DNA of 64,000 bases, from positions 15,214 through 79,213 of the forward strand of contig NZ_JOJM01000042.1 in assembly GCF_000720325.1 (NCBI RefSeq), in the 5' to 3' direction. How positions within the stretch are numbered: position 1 is the stretch's first letter; each line of letters begins with the position of its first letter. The stretch is from Streptomyces sp. NRRL B-1347 (lineage in GTDB: Bacteria; Actinomycetota; Actinomycetes; Streptomycetales; Streptomycetaceae). Positions 24,935 to 33,813 of the stretch are shown in pieces. The notes below the pieces were generated by a model. It did not search any database. It was not told where the DNA came from and saw only the letters and a list, made by a program, of their open reading frames with translations. Position numbers and translations under genes: made by a program.

Positions 24935-25969
24935 ATGACGGCGCCTGCCCGTGGCCCCCTGCGCCACGTCCTCGTCCATCTCTTGACCCCGCTGCTGATG
25001 TGCCTGGGCATGGGCCTGGCCTACATGAGCGCGTTCGTCACGCCCGAGCCGCACGACATGCCCGTCGCCGTCGTCGGCTCGGACGCCCGCGCCCACGCCT
25101 TCGCCGAGTCCGTCGCGGACAAGGCGGGCGACGCCCTCGACGTACGGACGCTGGCCTCGCGCGCCAAGGCCGTCGACGCGCTGAAGTCCCTCGACATATC
25201 CGGCGCCTACGTCCCGGACGCCAAGGCCCCCGAGCTCCTCGTCGCCTCCGCCGGGTCCGACATGAGCGCGCTGGCCGCCGAGAAGGTCTTCACCCCCGTG
25301 GCCGCCGCCCAGGGCACCCCGCTGAAGGTCACCAACGTGGCGCCCCCGGTCGCCGACGACCCGACGGGCCAGGGCCTGTTCTTCCTGCTCGTCGCGGTGA
25401 GCATCGGCTCGTACGCGTCCGTGGCCGCGCTCGGTGCCGCCGGCGGGGCCCTGCGGATGCGGGCGCGCGCGGGCCTCGCCGTCGGCGTCGCCTTCGCCGT
25501 GAGCCTGATCGGCACCGCGCTCGCCGGGCCCGTCTTCCACCTCGCGCACCACGGCCTGGGGGGCGTGTGGGCCATGTCCTGGCTGTACTCGGCGGGCATC
25601 CTGCTCATCGGCGTCGGCCTGCACACGTTCCTCAAGCGCTGGACGACGCTCGCGATGATGGTCCTCTTCGTGATGCTCAACTTCACCAGCTCCGGCGGGC
25701 TCTTCCGGCCCGAGCTGCAGAACGGCTTCTTCGGCTCCCTGCACGCCTTCTGGAACGGCGCGGGCTTCGTCGAGGGCGTCCGCGCCCATCTGTACTTCGG
25801 CGGGCACGGCCTCGGCGGACACGTGGGCACGCTGGTGGCCTGGCTCGCCCTGGGCGCGCTGCTCACTGCGGTGGCGGGGCTCGTCGAGCGGCGGCGGGCC
25901 GCGGTGGCCGCCGCCCCCGCGGCGGTGGCGGCCGCGGAGGAGGAGATGGAGGAGTCGGTCGGCGTCTGA
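24935..25969 (+). CDS. ABC-2/YhgE-like membrane permease
   Basis: A 344-residue membrane protein: one N-terminal span (HLLTPLLMCLGMGLAYMSAF), an extracellular domain of about 120 residues, then five or more spans (GLFFLLVAVSIGSYAS onward) and a charged Ala/Glu-rich tail. This is the layout of YhgE/Pip-type and ABC-2 permeases used in drug or lipid export. No ATPase is encoded beside it. GGAGAGG precedes the ATG, and divergent MarR plus twin operators suggest inducible expression. Confidence 0.78.
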   Translation: MTAPARGPLRHVLVHLLTPLLMCLGMGLAYMSAFVTPEPHDMPVAVVGSDARAHAFAESVADKAGDALDVRTLASRAKAVDALKSLDISGAYVPDAKAPELLVASAGSDMSALAAEKVFTPVAAAQGTPLKVTNVAPPVADDPTGQGLFFLLVAVSIGSYASVAALGAAGGALRMRARAGLAVGVAFAVSLIGTALAGPVFHLAHHGLGGVWAMSWLYSAGILLIGVGLHTFLKRWTTLAMMVLFVMLNFTSSGGLFRPELQNGFFGSLHAFWNGAGFVEGVRAHLYFGGHGLGGHVGTLVAWLALGALLTAVAGLVERRRAAVAAAPAAVAAAEEEMEESVGV

Positions 25970-25982
25970 GGGCGCGCCGGGC

Positions 25983-27272
25983 TCAGCGCTGATAGCGGCG
26001 CAGCACCAGGTTCCCGTCCTTGACCAGGCGCTTCCTCAGCTCGTCCAGGCCGATCGCGCCGCTGTAGTACTCCTGGAGCGCGGGCGTGGCGACCTTGTCC
26101 GACCACTCGGGGTAGCCGCGCACCGACTGCGCGGGGGCGGGCCGGAGGTGGCGGGCGAGCGCCGTGCCCGTCGCCCAGTCGTCCTTCGCCGTCCGCAGCG
26201 CCGGGTCCTTGAGGGCCTCCTTGCCGGTGGGCAGCATCCAGTCGCCGCGCGCGAGCCGCACCATGTTGGCGGGGCGCAGGAAGAAGTCGATGAACGCGGC
26301 CGCCTCCTTCTTGTGCGGGCTGTCCTCGGCGACCGACAGGGTCTGCGGACTCACGCCCTGCGCGAGCCCTTCCGCCCCTGCGGGCGCGGGCAGGACCTGC
26401 CAGTCGAAGCCCTTCGGCGCCTGCTGGACGATCTGCTGGCGGTAGGAGAAGCCGAGCGGCACCATCGCGTACTTGCCGCCGAAGAAGCCGGGCAGCGTGT
26501 CCGAGCCGCCCATGCCGAGCGTCGCCCCGGACGCGCTCCCGTCGACGTTGACCTGGTCGTGGACGGTGCGCGGCACCACGGCTTCGGCGTCCTCGAAGCG
26601 GATCTCGGCCTTGCCGTCCGGGCGCCGGTGGAAGAGCTCGCCGCCCGCCGAGAGCGACAGGTTGAGCGTGGCCGACACCGGCTCCTTCAGCGGCCAGGCC
26701 ACTCCGAACCTGCCCTTGCCCGCGCCGAGCTCCCGCGTCACCGAGCGGAACTCCGGCCAGCTCCACGGCTTGTCGGGGGTCGGGATCCGGACGCCGGACT
26801 CCTTCAGCCACCTGGCGTTGGCGATGAGCACGCGCGGCTCCTGGAGGAACGGCACGCCGTACACCTTGCCGCCGAAGGTCGTCGTGTCCCAGCTGGCCTG
26901 CGGGATGTCGTCCCGAAGGCGGCGCGGCAGCAGCTTCCCGAGGTCGGCGAGGTAGCCGCCGTACGCGAAGTCCGCGAGGTCGTCGGACGCGTCGTGGATG
27001 ACGTCCGGGGCCTCGCCGCCCTCGAAGGAGGTGAGGAGCTGGTCGTGGACGCTCGTCCAACTGCCCTGGACGTACTCGACCTCGACGTCGGGGTGGCGCG
27101 CGTTCCACTCCGCCACCAGTTCCTTGTTCGCCGCGACGGACTCCTGCTGCCAGGCGAGCGACTGGAAGCGCAGGGTGATCCGCCCGTCGGAGTCCCCGCC
27201 GTCGCCCGAGCACCCCGCGAGCAGCAGGACGAGCGCGGCGGCCGCGGCGCCCAGGGCGCGGACGCGGCGCAT
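25983..27272 (-). CDS. Carbohydrate ABC transporter substrate-binding lipoprotein
   Basis: A 429-residue extracellular solute-binding protein, family 1. The lipobox LLAGC gives a lipidated Cys at about residue 21. The mature part has WNARHPDVEVEYVQG and GGEAPDVIHDASDDLADFA, typical of sugar-binding proteins, and a CUT1-type C-terminus. It is the last gene of a three-gene operon with two permeases; the ATG shares one base with the upstream stop. Which sugar is bound is not visible. Confidence 0.9.
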   Translation of the reverse strand: MRRVRALGAAAAALVLLLAGCSGDGGDSDGRITLRFQSLAWQQESVAANKELVAEWNARHPDVEVEYVQGSWTSVHDQLLTSFEGGEAPDVIHDASDDLADFAYGGYLADLGKLLPRRLRDDIPQASWDTTTFGGKVYGVPFLQEPRVLIANARWLKESGVRIPTPDKPWSWPEFRSVTRELGAGKGRFGVAWPLKEPVSATLNLSLSAGGELFHRRPDGKAEIRFEDAEAVVPRTVHDQVNVDGSASGATLGMGGSDTLPGFFGGKYAMVPLGFSYRQQIVQQAPKGFDWQVLPAPAGAEGLAQGVSPQTLSVAEDSPHKKEAAAFIDFFLRPANMVRLARGDWMLPTGKEALKDPALRTAKDDWATGTALARHLRPAPAQSVRGYPEWSDKVATPALQEYYSGAIGLDELRKRLVKDGNLVLRRYQR

Positions 27273-28144
27273 CAGCTCTTCACCGCCCCGGCGAGCATGC
27301 CGCCCGTGATCCGCTTCTGGATGAGGGCGAAGACGACGAGCGAGGGCAGCGTCGCGAGGAACGCGGCGGCGGCGAGCGGGCCGAGGTCGGCCACGCCCTC
27401 CGCGCCGATGAAGTGCGTGAGGACGACCGGCAACGTCTGTTTCTCCGGGGTCTTGAGCAGGACGAGCGCGAAGAAGAACTCGTTCCACGCCGTGATGAAG
27501 GCAAACAGCGCGGTCGCCCCGATGCCCGGCGCGAGCAGCGGCGCGGTGACCGACACGAGCGTGCGCAGGCGGCTCGCCCCGTCGACGGCCGCGGCCTCCT
27601 CCAGCTCCACCGGCACGGCGCGGACGTACCCGACGAGCATCCACAGCGCGAACGGCAGCGCCCACACCACATAGACCATGATCAGACCGGGCAGCGAGTT
27701 GATCAGGCGCAGGTTCTTCAGGACGAGGAACAGCGGGATGATCACCAGGACGAAGGGGAAGGCCTGGCTGACCACGACCCAGCCGGTCGCGGCCCGGGCG
27801 AGCAGCGTGCGGTGGCGCGCCATCACGTACGCCATCGGGGTGGCGATGACGACGGCGATCACGGCGGCGCTGAGGGCGGCGACCAGCGAGTTGCCCGCGG
27901 CGCGCAGGAGCGGCTGTTCGTCGAAGGCCTGGCGGTAGTTGGCGAGGGTCGGGTCCTCAGGGATCCAGGTGGGGTGCAGGCTGCCCAGCTCCGTGGCCGG
28001 TTTGAAGGACGTGGAGAGCAGCCAGAGGAACGGGAACACCAGGAAGACGAGATAGGCGAGGAGCGCGAGGTACTGCCCGGCCCGCGCGGCCCCCTTCGTC
28101 CGCGCGGCTCCGGTGCGCGCGGCCCCTTTCGTACGCGAGGTCAT
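27272..28144 (-). CDS. Carbohydrate ABC transporter permease (MalG-like)
   Basis: A 290-residue permease with six spans. The EAA loop EEAAAVDGASRLRTLVSV docks the ATPase. The N-terminus is an imperfect RTKGAAR/RTGAAR repeat. The start overlaps the stop of the MalF-like gene (ATGA), and the end overlaps the binding-protein gene. No ATPase gene is present in the operon, so a shared ATPase such as MsiK, which serves several Streptomyces sugar importers, probably powers it. Confidence 0.92.
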   Translation of the reverse strand: MTSRTKGAARTGAARTKGAARAGQYLALLAYLVFLVFPFLWLLSTSFKPATELGSLHPTWIPEDPTLANYRQAFDEQPLLRAAGNSLVAALSAAVIAVVIATPMAYVMARHRTLLARAATGWVVVSQAFPFVLVIIPLFLVLKNLRLINSLPGLIMVYVVWALPFALWMLVGYVRAVPVELEEAAAVDGASRLRTLVSVTAPLLAPGIGATALFAFITAWNEFFFALVLLKTPEKQTLPVVLTHFIGAEGVADLGPLAAAAFLATLPSLVVFALIQKRITGGMLAGAVKS

Positions 28145-29073
28145 CGCTCGTCGGCTCCTCTCAGGCGGCCCACGAGGTACACGGCGAGCAGCACCGAGAT
28201 CACCGCGACCATCACACAGCCCATCGCCGCCGCGTAGCCGAACTGGCCGTAGCGGAAGGCCTCCTCGTACGCGAACAGCATCGGCAGGCGGGTGCGCCCG
28301 CCGGGGCCGCCGTTGGTGAGCACGTAGACCAGGGCGAAGGAGTTGAAGTTCCAGATGAAATTGAGCGCGGTGATGGCGAGCGCGATCGGCCTGAGGGCGG
28401 GCCAGGTGACGGTGGTGAAGCGGCGCCAGGCGCCCGCGCCGTCCATCGCGGCGGCCTCGTGCAGTTCCCGGGGCACGTTCTGGAGCCCGGCGAGCAGGGC
28501 CACCGTGGTCTGCGGCATGCCCGCCCAGACGCCCACGACGATGACGGCGGGCAGCGCGGTGCCGAGGCCGGTCAGCCAGTCCCGGCCGTCGCCGAACCCC
28601 AGGTCGCGCAGCGTCTCGTTGAGGATGCCCGCGTCCGGGTGGTAGACGAGCCGCCACATGATGCCGACGACGACCTCGGGCATCGCCCACGGGACGATCG
28701 CGAGCGAGCGGGCCAGCCAGCGGAAGCGCAGGTTCTGGCTGAGCAGGAGCGCGAGGCCGAGCGCGAGCAGGAACTGCGGCACCGTCACCCCGACCGCCCA
28801 GAGCAGGCCGATCCGGAACGAGTCCCAGAACAGGGTGTCGTGCCGCAGGTCCTGGAAGTTGAGGAGCCCGATCCACTCGGTGGCCTCGGTGCGGCCCGAC
28901 TGGGAGTCGGTGAAGGCGAGCGCGATGCCGTAGAGCAGCGGGCCGAGGCTCAGCACCAGGATCGGGAGCAGCGCGGGCAGGACCAGGAACCAGGCGCCGT
29001 GGTCCATGGCCCTGGCGGGGCGGCGGCCTCGGGAGCCCTTGCCGGACCGCGCTCGCGCGGTCGCCAATGTCAC
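28141..29073 (-). CDS. Carbohydrate ABC transporter permease (MalF-like)
   Basis: A 310-residue permease, first gene of the sugar importer operon. It has six spans and the EAA loop ELHEAAAMDGAGAWRRFTTV. A basic N-terminus of about 25 residues precedes the first span (WFLVLPALLPILVLSLGPLL). The start is GTG at 29073. Translation of the next permease gene is coupled by ATGA. Confidence 0.92.
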   Translation of the reverse strand: MTLATARARSGKGSRGRRPARAMDHGAWFLVLPALLPILVLSLGPLLYGIALAFTDSQSGRTEATEWIGLLNFQDLRHDTLFWDSFRIGLLWAVGVTVPQFLLALGLALLLSQNLRFRWLARSLAIVPWAMPEVVVGIMWRLVYHPDAGILNETLRDLGFGDGRDWLTGLGTALPAVIVVGVWAGMPQTTVALLAGLQNVPRELHEAAAMDGAGAWRRFTTVTWPALRPIALAITALNFIWNFNSFALVYVLTNGGPGGRTRLPMLFAYEEAFRYGQFGYAAAMGCVMVAVISVLLAVYLVGRLRGADER

Positions 29074-29274
29074 GGAATCGGCTCCTTTGAGCGGATGATG
29101 ACTGTTTGGCCGACCTGACGGCCTCCGTCATCGTGCTGACGCGACCGGCGTACGTCAAGCGACCGCGCACGCCGAAAGTCCGGCTGGCCAGTACGAATGC
29201 GACACTTGCGCGGCGGCTGGTCCGGCTGTGACCGCCGCGGAGCACGGTGAGGCACAGGCTGTGGGAGGCAACGG
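29074..29274. other. Intergenic region upstream of the sugar importer operon
   Basis: This region separates the divergent importer operon and phosphotransferase gene. GATGAC (29097-29102) and GTCATC (29127-29132) are complementary arms 24 bases apart near the importer start; no regulator gene of the LacI type lies beside the operon. GGGAGG at 29263-29268 is the ribosome-binding site of the phosphotransferase. Confidence 0.4.
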
Positions 29275-30141
29275 ATGGACGAGGCACGGGCACGGAAGGT
29301 CCTGGGCGGCGCGGGGCTCGCGGCGCGCCCCGAAGCGGGCGCCGAGCTCCTCGCCCTCGGTGAGAACGCGGTGTTCGCCGTGGGCGGCCTGGTGGTCAAG
29401 GTCGGCCGGGACGCGCCCGAGCTGCTCGACCGGGCGCGGCGCGAACTCGCCGTCGCCGCGTGGCTGCGGGACGCCGGGGTGCCCGCCGTACGGGCCGCCG
29501 AGGACGAGCCGCGGCTCGTCGAGGGCCACCCGGTGACGGTCTGGCACCGCCTGCCCGCGGCGGTGCGGCCCGCGCGCCCCGGTGACCTGGCCGCACTCCT
29601 GCGGCTCGTGCACGCCCTGCCCGCGCCCCCCTTCGAGCTGCCGCGGCGCGAGCTGCTCGGGGGTGTGGAGCGGTGGCTGCGGCTCGCCGGGGACGCGATC
29701 GACCCCGCCGACGCGGACTACCTCCGGGAGCGCAGGGACGGGTTCGCGGCGGCGGCCGCCGCGCTCGTGCCCCGGCTCGCGCCGGGGCCGATCCACGGGG
29801 ACGCGCTGCCGCGCAACGTCCTGGTGGGCCCGGAGGGGCCCGTCCTGGTCGACCTGGAGACCTTCTCCTCGGACTTCCGCGAGCACGATCTGGTCGTCAT
29901 GGCGCTGTCCCGCGACCGGTACGGGCTCGGGGACGACGCGTACGACGAGTTCACCCGGGAGTACGGGTGGGACGTGCGGGAGTGGGAGGGGTGCGGGGTG
30001 CTGCGCGGGGCACGGGAGACCGCGAGCTGTGCCTGGGTGGCTCAGCACGCGCCCGCCAACGAGCGGGCGTTGGCCGAATTCCGCCGCCGCGTGGCCTCGC
30101 TTCGCGAGGGCGACACCGAGGTCCGCTGGCACCCGTTCTAA
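29275..30141 (+). CDS. Aminoglycoside phosphotransferase (APH) family protein
   Basis: A 288-residue protein kinase-like fold enzyme. The catalytic loop is GPIHGDALPRNVLVGP (about residues 176-191) and the metal-binding segment is VLVDLETFSSDFREHDL. The N-terminal glycine loop region is short (LALGENAVFAVGGLVVKVGR). Family members phosphorylate antibiotics, sugars or other small molecules with ATP or GTP; resistance cannot be assumed. It converges with the exonuclease gene across a hairpin element. Confidence 0.85.
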   Translation: MDEARARKVLGGAGLAARPEAGAELLALGENAVFAVGGLVVKVGRDAPELLDRARRELAVAAWLRDAGVPAVRAAEDEPRLVEGHPVTVWHRLPAAVRPARPGDLAALLRLVHALPAPPFELPRRELLGGVERWLRLAGDAIDPADADYLRERRDGFAAAAAALVPRLAPGPIHGDALPRNVLVGPEGPVLVDLETFSSDFREHDLVVMALSRDRYGLGDDAYDEFTREYGWDVREWEGCGVLRGARETASCAWVAQHAPANERALAEFRRRVASLREGDTEVRWHPF

Positions 30142-30203
30142 ACCCTCGCGGGTGCGCCCCGCTGTGTCCATCAGCACGCTCCGCGCGCGGGCGCCCCTTC
30201 CCG

Positions 30204-30265
30204 CTCCTGGGGCGCCGCCCCAGACCCCGCTCCTCAAACGCCGGAGAGGCTGGAGGTTTCAGCCC
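30204..30265. terminator. Bidirectional terminator with Streptomyces interspersed element
   Basis: TGGGGC (30208-30213) pairs with GCCCCA (30217-30222) over a three-base loop, and CTCC (30230-30233) pairs with GGAG (30243-30246) around CAAACGCC. The string CGCTCCTCAAACGCCGGAG resembles a short element seen repeatedly between genes in Streptomyces genomes. It sits between convergent genes, where it could stop transcription from both sides. Confidence 0.6.
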
Positions 30266-30267
30266 CG

Positions 30268-30987
30268 CTAGGGCACGCGGGCCGGCTCTCGGAGGGGCCA
30301 GGTGCCGTCGACCACTGCCGTGGGGTCGCCCTTGCGGCGGAGGAAGGATTGGAAGTCCGCGGCCCACTCCGCGTACCACTCCACCTGGCGTCGGTGCAGC
30401 TCCGCCGGGCCGAGGTCGGCGACCTTGGCGTGGCGGTCGGCTATCGCGCGGGCGAGCCGCGCCGCGGCGAGGGCGTCGGACGAGGCGTCGTGGGCGGACT
30501 CCAGGACCACGCCGTACTCCCGGCAGACCGCTTCCAGATTGCGCTTGCCACGGCGGTAGCGGTCCACCGAGCGGTCGATGGCGTACGGGTCGATCACTGG
30601 CGCGGGGTCGGCCCCGCCGAGCCGGTCCCGCAGGGAGGCGAGCCCGTGCCGGCGCAGCTCGGCGGCCAGCAGGGTGAGGTCGAACGCCGCGTTGTACGCG
30701 ACGACCGGGACGCCCGAGCGCCAGGCGGAGACCAGGACCTCGGCGATCGCGTCGGCGACCTCCGCGCCGGGCCGTCCCTCGGCGGCCGCCCGCTCGTCGG
30801 TGATGCCGTGCACGGCCACCGCGTCCGGCGGTATCGGCACGCCCGGATCGGCGAGCCACTCGCGGCGGCCCAGCTCCTGCCCGGCCCTGACCTCGACCAC
30901 CGCCCCCGTGACGATCCGCGCCTCGTGCGGATCCGTGCCCGTCGTCTCCAGGTCGAAGCCGATCAGCAGCTCCCGGTGCCAGCCCAT
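30268..30987 (-). CDS. 3'-5' exonuclease, DnaQ/DEDD family
   Basis: A 239-residue protein with the DEDDh exonuclease motifs: Exo I FDLETTGTDP near residue 12, Exo II around YNAAFDLTLL and Exo III SAHDASSDALAAA. It resembles DNA polymerase III epsilon-type proofreading or RNase T-like exonucleases but is stand-alone. The ATG at 30987 gives a clean N-terminus (MGWHRELL); a frame open to 31038 adds an unconserved stretch. The specific role is not visible. Confidence 0.88.
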   Translation of the reverse strand: MGWHRELLIGFDLETTGTDPHEARIVTGAVVEVRAGQELGRREWLADPGVPIPPDAVAVHGITDERAAAEGRPGAEVADAIAEVLVSAWRSGVPVVAYNAAFDLTLLAAELRRHGLASLRDRLGGADPAPVIDPYAIDRSVDRYRRGKRNLEAVCREYGVVLESAHDASSDALAAARLARAIADRHAKVADLGPAELHRRQVEWYAEWAADFQSFLRRKGDPTAVVDGTWPLREPARVP

Positions 30988-31090
30988 GGCCGCCCCCTTC
31001 GTCGTGGTGCGTTCCCCCAATGGCCTCCACGATCCCATGCGCCACTGACAATCAGATGGCCGGATTCCGCTACCGCGCCGGGAGGCCGCC

Positions 31091-32332
31091 CTACGACACC
31101 GGACGCGAGTCCGCCCAGGCCGTCTCGAACTCCTCCCGGTACGTCGCGAAAAGGCCGTGCTCGCCTAGGTCGTCCGCCTTGACCACCCGGCCGCCGCCGC
31201 GCAGCACCAGGACCGGCGCCTCCATGCCGCGCGTGCGCCGCAGATAGGACTGGACGACGGCGATGCCGTCCGAGCCGTCGCCGTCGACGAGGTAGGCCGT
31301 GAAGCGCGGGGTCTCGTCGAAGACCTGGATCTCGAAGGCGCCGGGGTCCCGGAGCCGCGACCGCACGCGCCGCATGTGGAGGATGTTCGACTCGACGGCC
31401 CGGCCCAGCTCGCCCCGCTTCAGACCCAGTTCGCGCTCCCGGCGCTTGACCGCGCTGCTCGCCGGGTTCAGGAAGAGCAGCCGGACCCGGCAGCCGGACT
31501 CGGCGAGGCGCACCAGACGGCGGCCCGAGAAGTTCTGCACGAGCAGGTTGAGGCCTATGCCGATCGCGTCGACGCGCCGGGCGCCGCCGAAGAGGTCCTC
31601 CGCGGGGAACTGCCGGAGCAGCCGGACCCGGTCCGCGTGCACGCCCACGACGTCCGCGTACCGGTCGCCGACGAGCTGCTCCACGGCGTCGACCGGAAGG
31701 CGCCGCGCGGAGGGCGCGTCCGAGCCCGCGCCGAGTATCTCCAGCAGGCGCGCGGAGGCGCGCTCGGCCTGGGCCAGGACCGTCGGGGACAGGGCGCGGT
31801 TGCGCGAGACCACGTTGCGGGTGACCTCCAGCTCGTCCAGGGCCAGTTCGACCTCGCGCCGGTCGTCGAGGTAGGGCTCGAAGCACGGCCAGTGCTGGAC
31901 GACCAGCTCGCGCAGTTGCGGCAGCGTGAGGAAGCTCAGGACGTTGTCGTCGGCCGGGTCCAGGAGGTAGCCCTTGCGGCGGCTCACCTCGCGCACGGCG
32001 ACGGCCCGCTGCACCCACTCCTGCCCCGCGGGTCCCGCTGCGGCGACCACCCAGTCGTCCGCGTGGACGGGTTCGTAGACGGGGCGCAGAACAGCGGCCA
32101 CGACCGCGCGCAGCCGCTGTTCCACGAGGTTCAGCCAGATGTAGGCCCGCCCGGCCCGCTGGGCGCGCGTACGCACCTCGCGCCAGGCGTCGGCGTCCCA
32201 GTCCAGTTCGGGTCCGATCTGGGACACCGGTTCCATCGGCCGTGCCAACGACACCGCCGAGGGCGGGACGTCCGCGGAGCTCCCCTCGTGACCCTCGTCA
32301 CCAGGGGGCAGCTCCCGCCCCTCCGAGCTCAC
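31091..32332 (-). CDS. SAV2148-type HEPN domain protein
   Basis: A protein of about 413 residues matching the Streptomyces SAV2148 family: an N-terminal HEPN-like helical domain (AGRAYIWLNLVEQRLRAVV) and a C-terminal half with phospholipase-D-like strands (LGLNLLVQN-type region around GIGLNLLVQNFSGRRL, VRLLFLNPASSAVKRRE, VDGDGSDGIAVVQSYL). HEPN domains often act as RNases, but the Rx4-6H catalytic motif is not clear here. The start is uncertain: GTG 32332 is used, and the frame is open to 32374. No neighbour points to a pathway. Confidence 0.75.
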   Translation of the reverse strand: MSSEGRELPPGDEGHEGSSADVPPSAVSLARPMEPVSQIGPELDWDADAWREVRTRAQRAGRAYIWLNLVEQRLRAVVAAVLRPVYEPVHADDWVVAAAGPAGQEWVQRAVAVREVSRRKGYLLDPADDNVLSFLTLPQLRELVVQHWPCFEPYLDDRREVELALDELEVTRNVVSRNRALSPTVLAQAERASARLLEILGAGSDAPSARRLPVDAVEQLVGDRYADVVGVHADRVRLLRQFPAEDLFGGARRVDAIGIGLNLLVQNFSGRRLVRLAESGCRVRLLFLNPASSAVKRRERELGLKRGELGRAVESNILHMRRVRSRLRDPGAFEIQVFDETPRFTAYLVDGDGSDGIAVVQSYLRRTRGMEAPVLVLRGGGRVVKADDLGEHGLFATYREEFETAWADSRPVS

Positions 32333-32441
32333 CCGTGCACCGCCTTCCGCTCCCCCGGGCTCTCCCCCAGCCAACGATCAAGGAAGGGTACTCCGGGACC
32401 GGCGGGCGGTGCAGCCGGATGGGCAGGGTCGTGCGGCAACT

Positions 32442-33758
32442 TCAGGTTCGCGGCCGTCCGTTCACACCGGACAGGTCCTGCGGAGTGAGCGGGTTCATGG
32501 CCGTCACGTCGCGCGGGGCCAGCGAGAAGCCCTGCCAGTGGACCGGCATGGGCTGCTGGTCCTCGTCCCGGGCGATGTGGTGGAAGCCGATGTTGACCCA
32601 GCTGATGGGGTGCTTCAGGGTCTCGCCGTTCGACCACTTGTCGACGCTGCCCGGGTAGCCGTTGGGGCACCCGATGTTGTTGCTCGCGTACTGCTCGCAC
32701 TTCTTGTACTCGGTGAAGAACACGTCGTGCCGTGTGAACGGCCGTCCCGCGTGCTTCTGGCTGGCCCCGGGCACGAACTCGTAGCTGCGGGGGTGGCCGT
32801 CCTTGTTCTTGCCCGCCGTGCTCACCATGCGCCACCAGCGCATGTCCTGGCGGTCGCCCGCGAGCTCCTTGGTGATGGGCGTGCGGGTCGTCTTCGTGGT
32901 GGGGCTGCCCCGGCCGGCCGGCGGGGTGACCTTGGAGTCGTACTGCTCGACCTTGGACTTGGGCGAGCCGTCCAGGCCGAAGTTGAGCCGCCAGAAGACG
33001 TTGTGCGAGTGGCTCTCGGCCTTGGCCTGGTCACCCTTGCCGATGGGCCAGCCGCGGTCGTCGCCGCCGTCGAAGTCGTACGGCGACAGGCTGCCGGTGG
33101 CGCCCACGTTGGACGTGATGGTGCCGTCCGACGAGAACCGCCACTCGGTGATGTACTCGTACCAGGAGGCCTTGTTGACGGTGTAGACGAGCAGGTCCTT
33201 GCCCTGGGCCGCGTAGACCTTGCCGCTGCCGCCGGTGCTCGCGTCGTTGTTGAGACGGTAGGCGTGCCCCCGCGCGCGGGTGGTGGTGCACAGGCCCGGG
33301 ACGTTCCCCCCGTCCGGGACCTTCACCGTCTTGATGGTGCCGCCGGGGCACTCGCTCGTCTTGAGCTTCTGCAGCCGCCTGCCGAAGTCCGTGCCCGTGA
33401 CGTCGTCGAACTCGGCTTCACCGTCGTCGTAGGGCACGTGGATCTGCGCGAGGCGGGCGCTGGTGAGCACCGGGATGGGCTTGGGCTCGCTCTTGGGCTG
33501 GTAGCTGATCTTGTCGAGGATGAGCCCGGAGTACGTGTTGTAGTGCCAGCACATGCGCCAGGTCGTGCCGCCGTCGAGGGTCTGCTCGATGCGGTAGTCG
33601 GCGCTGCAGTCGGCCGCGGGCGCCTGCGGGGCGGCCTTGGGGGCCGCGGTGGCGGGGCCCGCGGTGGTTATCGCGGCTCCCAGGAGCGCGGAGACCGCAA
33701 GGGCCGTACCGGCCGCCTTGCGGGCGCGCGGGAATCTCTTGCCGTGCGAGACGTGCAT
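32442..33758 (-). CDS. Copper amine oxidase-like catalytic subunit, secreted
   Basis: A 438-residue exported protein (signal peptide about residues 1-39, ending TATAA-like GPATAAPKA). The body aligns by motif with the catalytic domain of copper amine oxidases. ARLAQIHVPYDDGE matches the conserved strand before the active site. The TPQ-precursor Tyr is Y200 in SWYEYITEW. Copper ligands are H250 and H252 (HSHNVFWRLN) and H394 (FHHIARDED). D124 (GTDFG) may be the catalytic base. The residue before Tyr is Trp, not the usual Asn. At 438 residues it lacks the N2/N3 domains, which seem to be encoded by the gene upstream. Confidence 0.72.
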   Translation of the reverse strand: MHVSHGKRFPRARKAAGTALAVSALLGAAITTAGPATAAPKAAPQAPAADCSADYRIEQTLDGGTTWRMCWHYNTYSGLILDKISYQPKSEPKPIPVLTSARLAQIHVPYDDGEAEFDDVTGTDFGRRLQKLKTSECPGGTIKTVKVPDGGNVPGLCTTTRARGHAYRLNNDASTGGSGKVYAAQGKDLLVYTVNKASWYEYITEWRFSSDGTITSNVGATGSLSPYDFDGGDDRGWPIGKGDQAKAESHSHNVFWRLNFGLDGSPKSKVEQYDSKVTPPAGRGSPTTKTTRTPITKELAGDRQDMRWWRMVSTAGKNKDGHPRSYEFVPGASQKHAGRPFTRHDVFFTEYKKCEQYASNNIGCPNGYPGSVDKWSNGETLKHPISWVNIGFHHIARDEDQQPMPVHWQGFSLAPRDVTAMNPLTPQDLSGVNGRPRT

Positions 33759-33813
33759 GCGAAGAAGGCTCCTTCAGTGAGGAGGTAGACGTGTGGATGC
33801 CCTGGGCGGGCGG

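Noticed and set aside
29275..30141. Calling the APH-fold protein an aminoglycoside resistance gene
   Set aside because: Only the general kinase fold is visible; many APH-family members act on other substrates.
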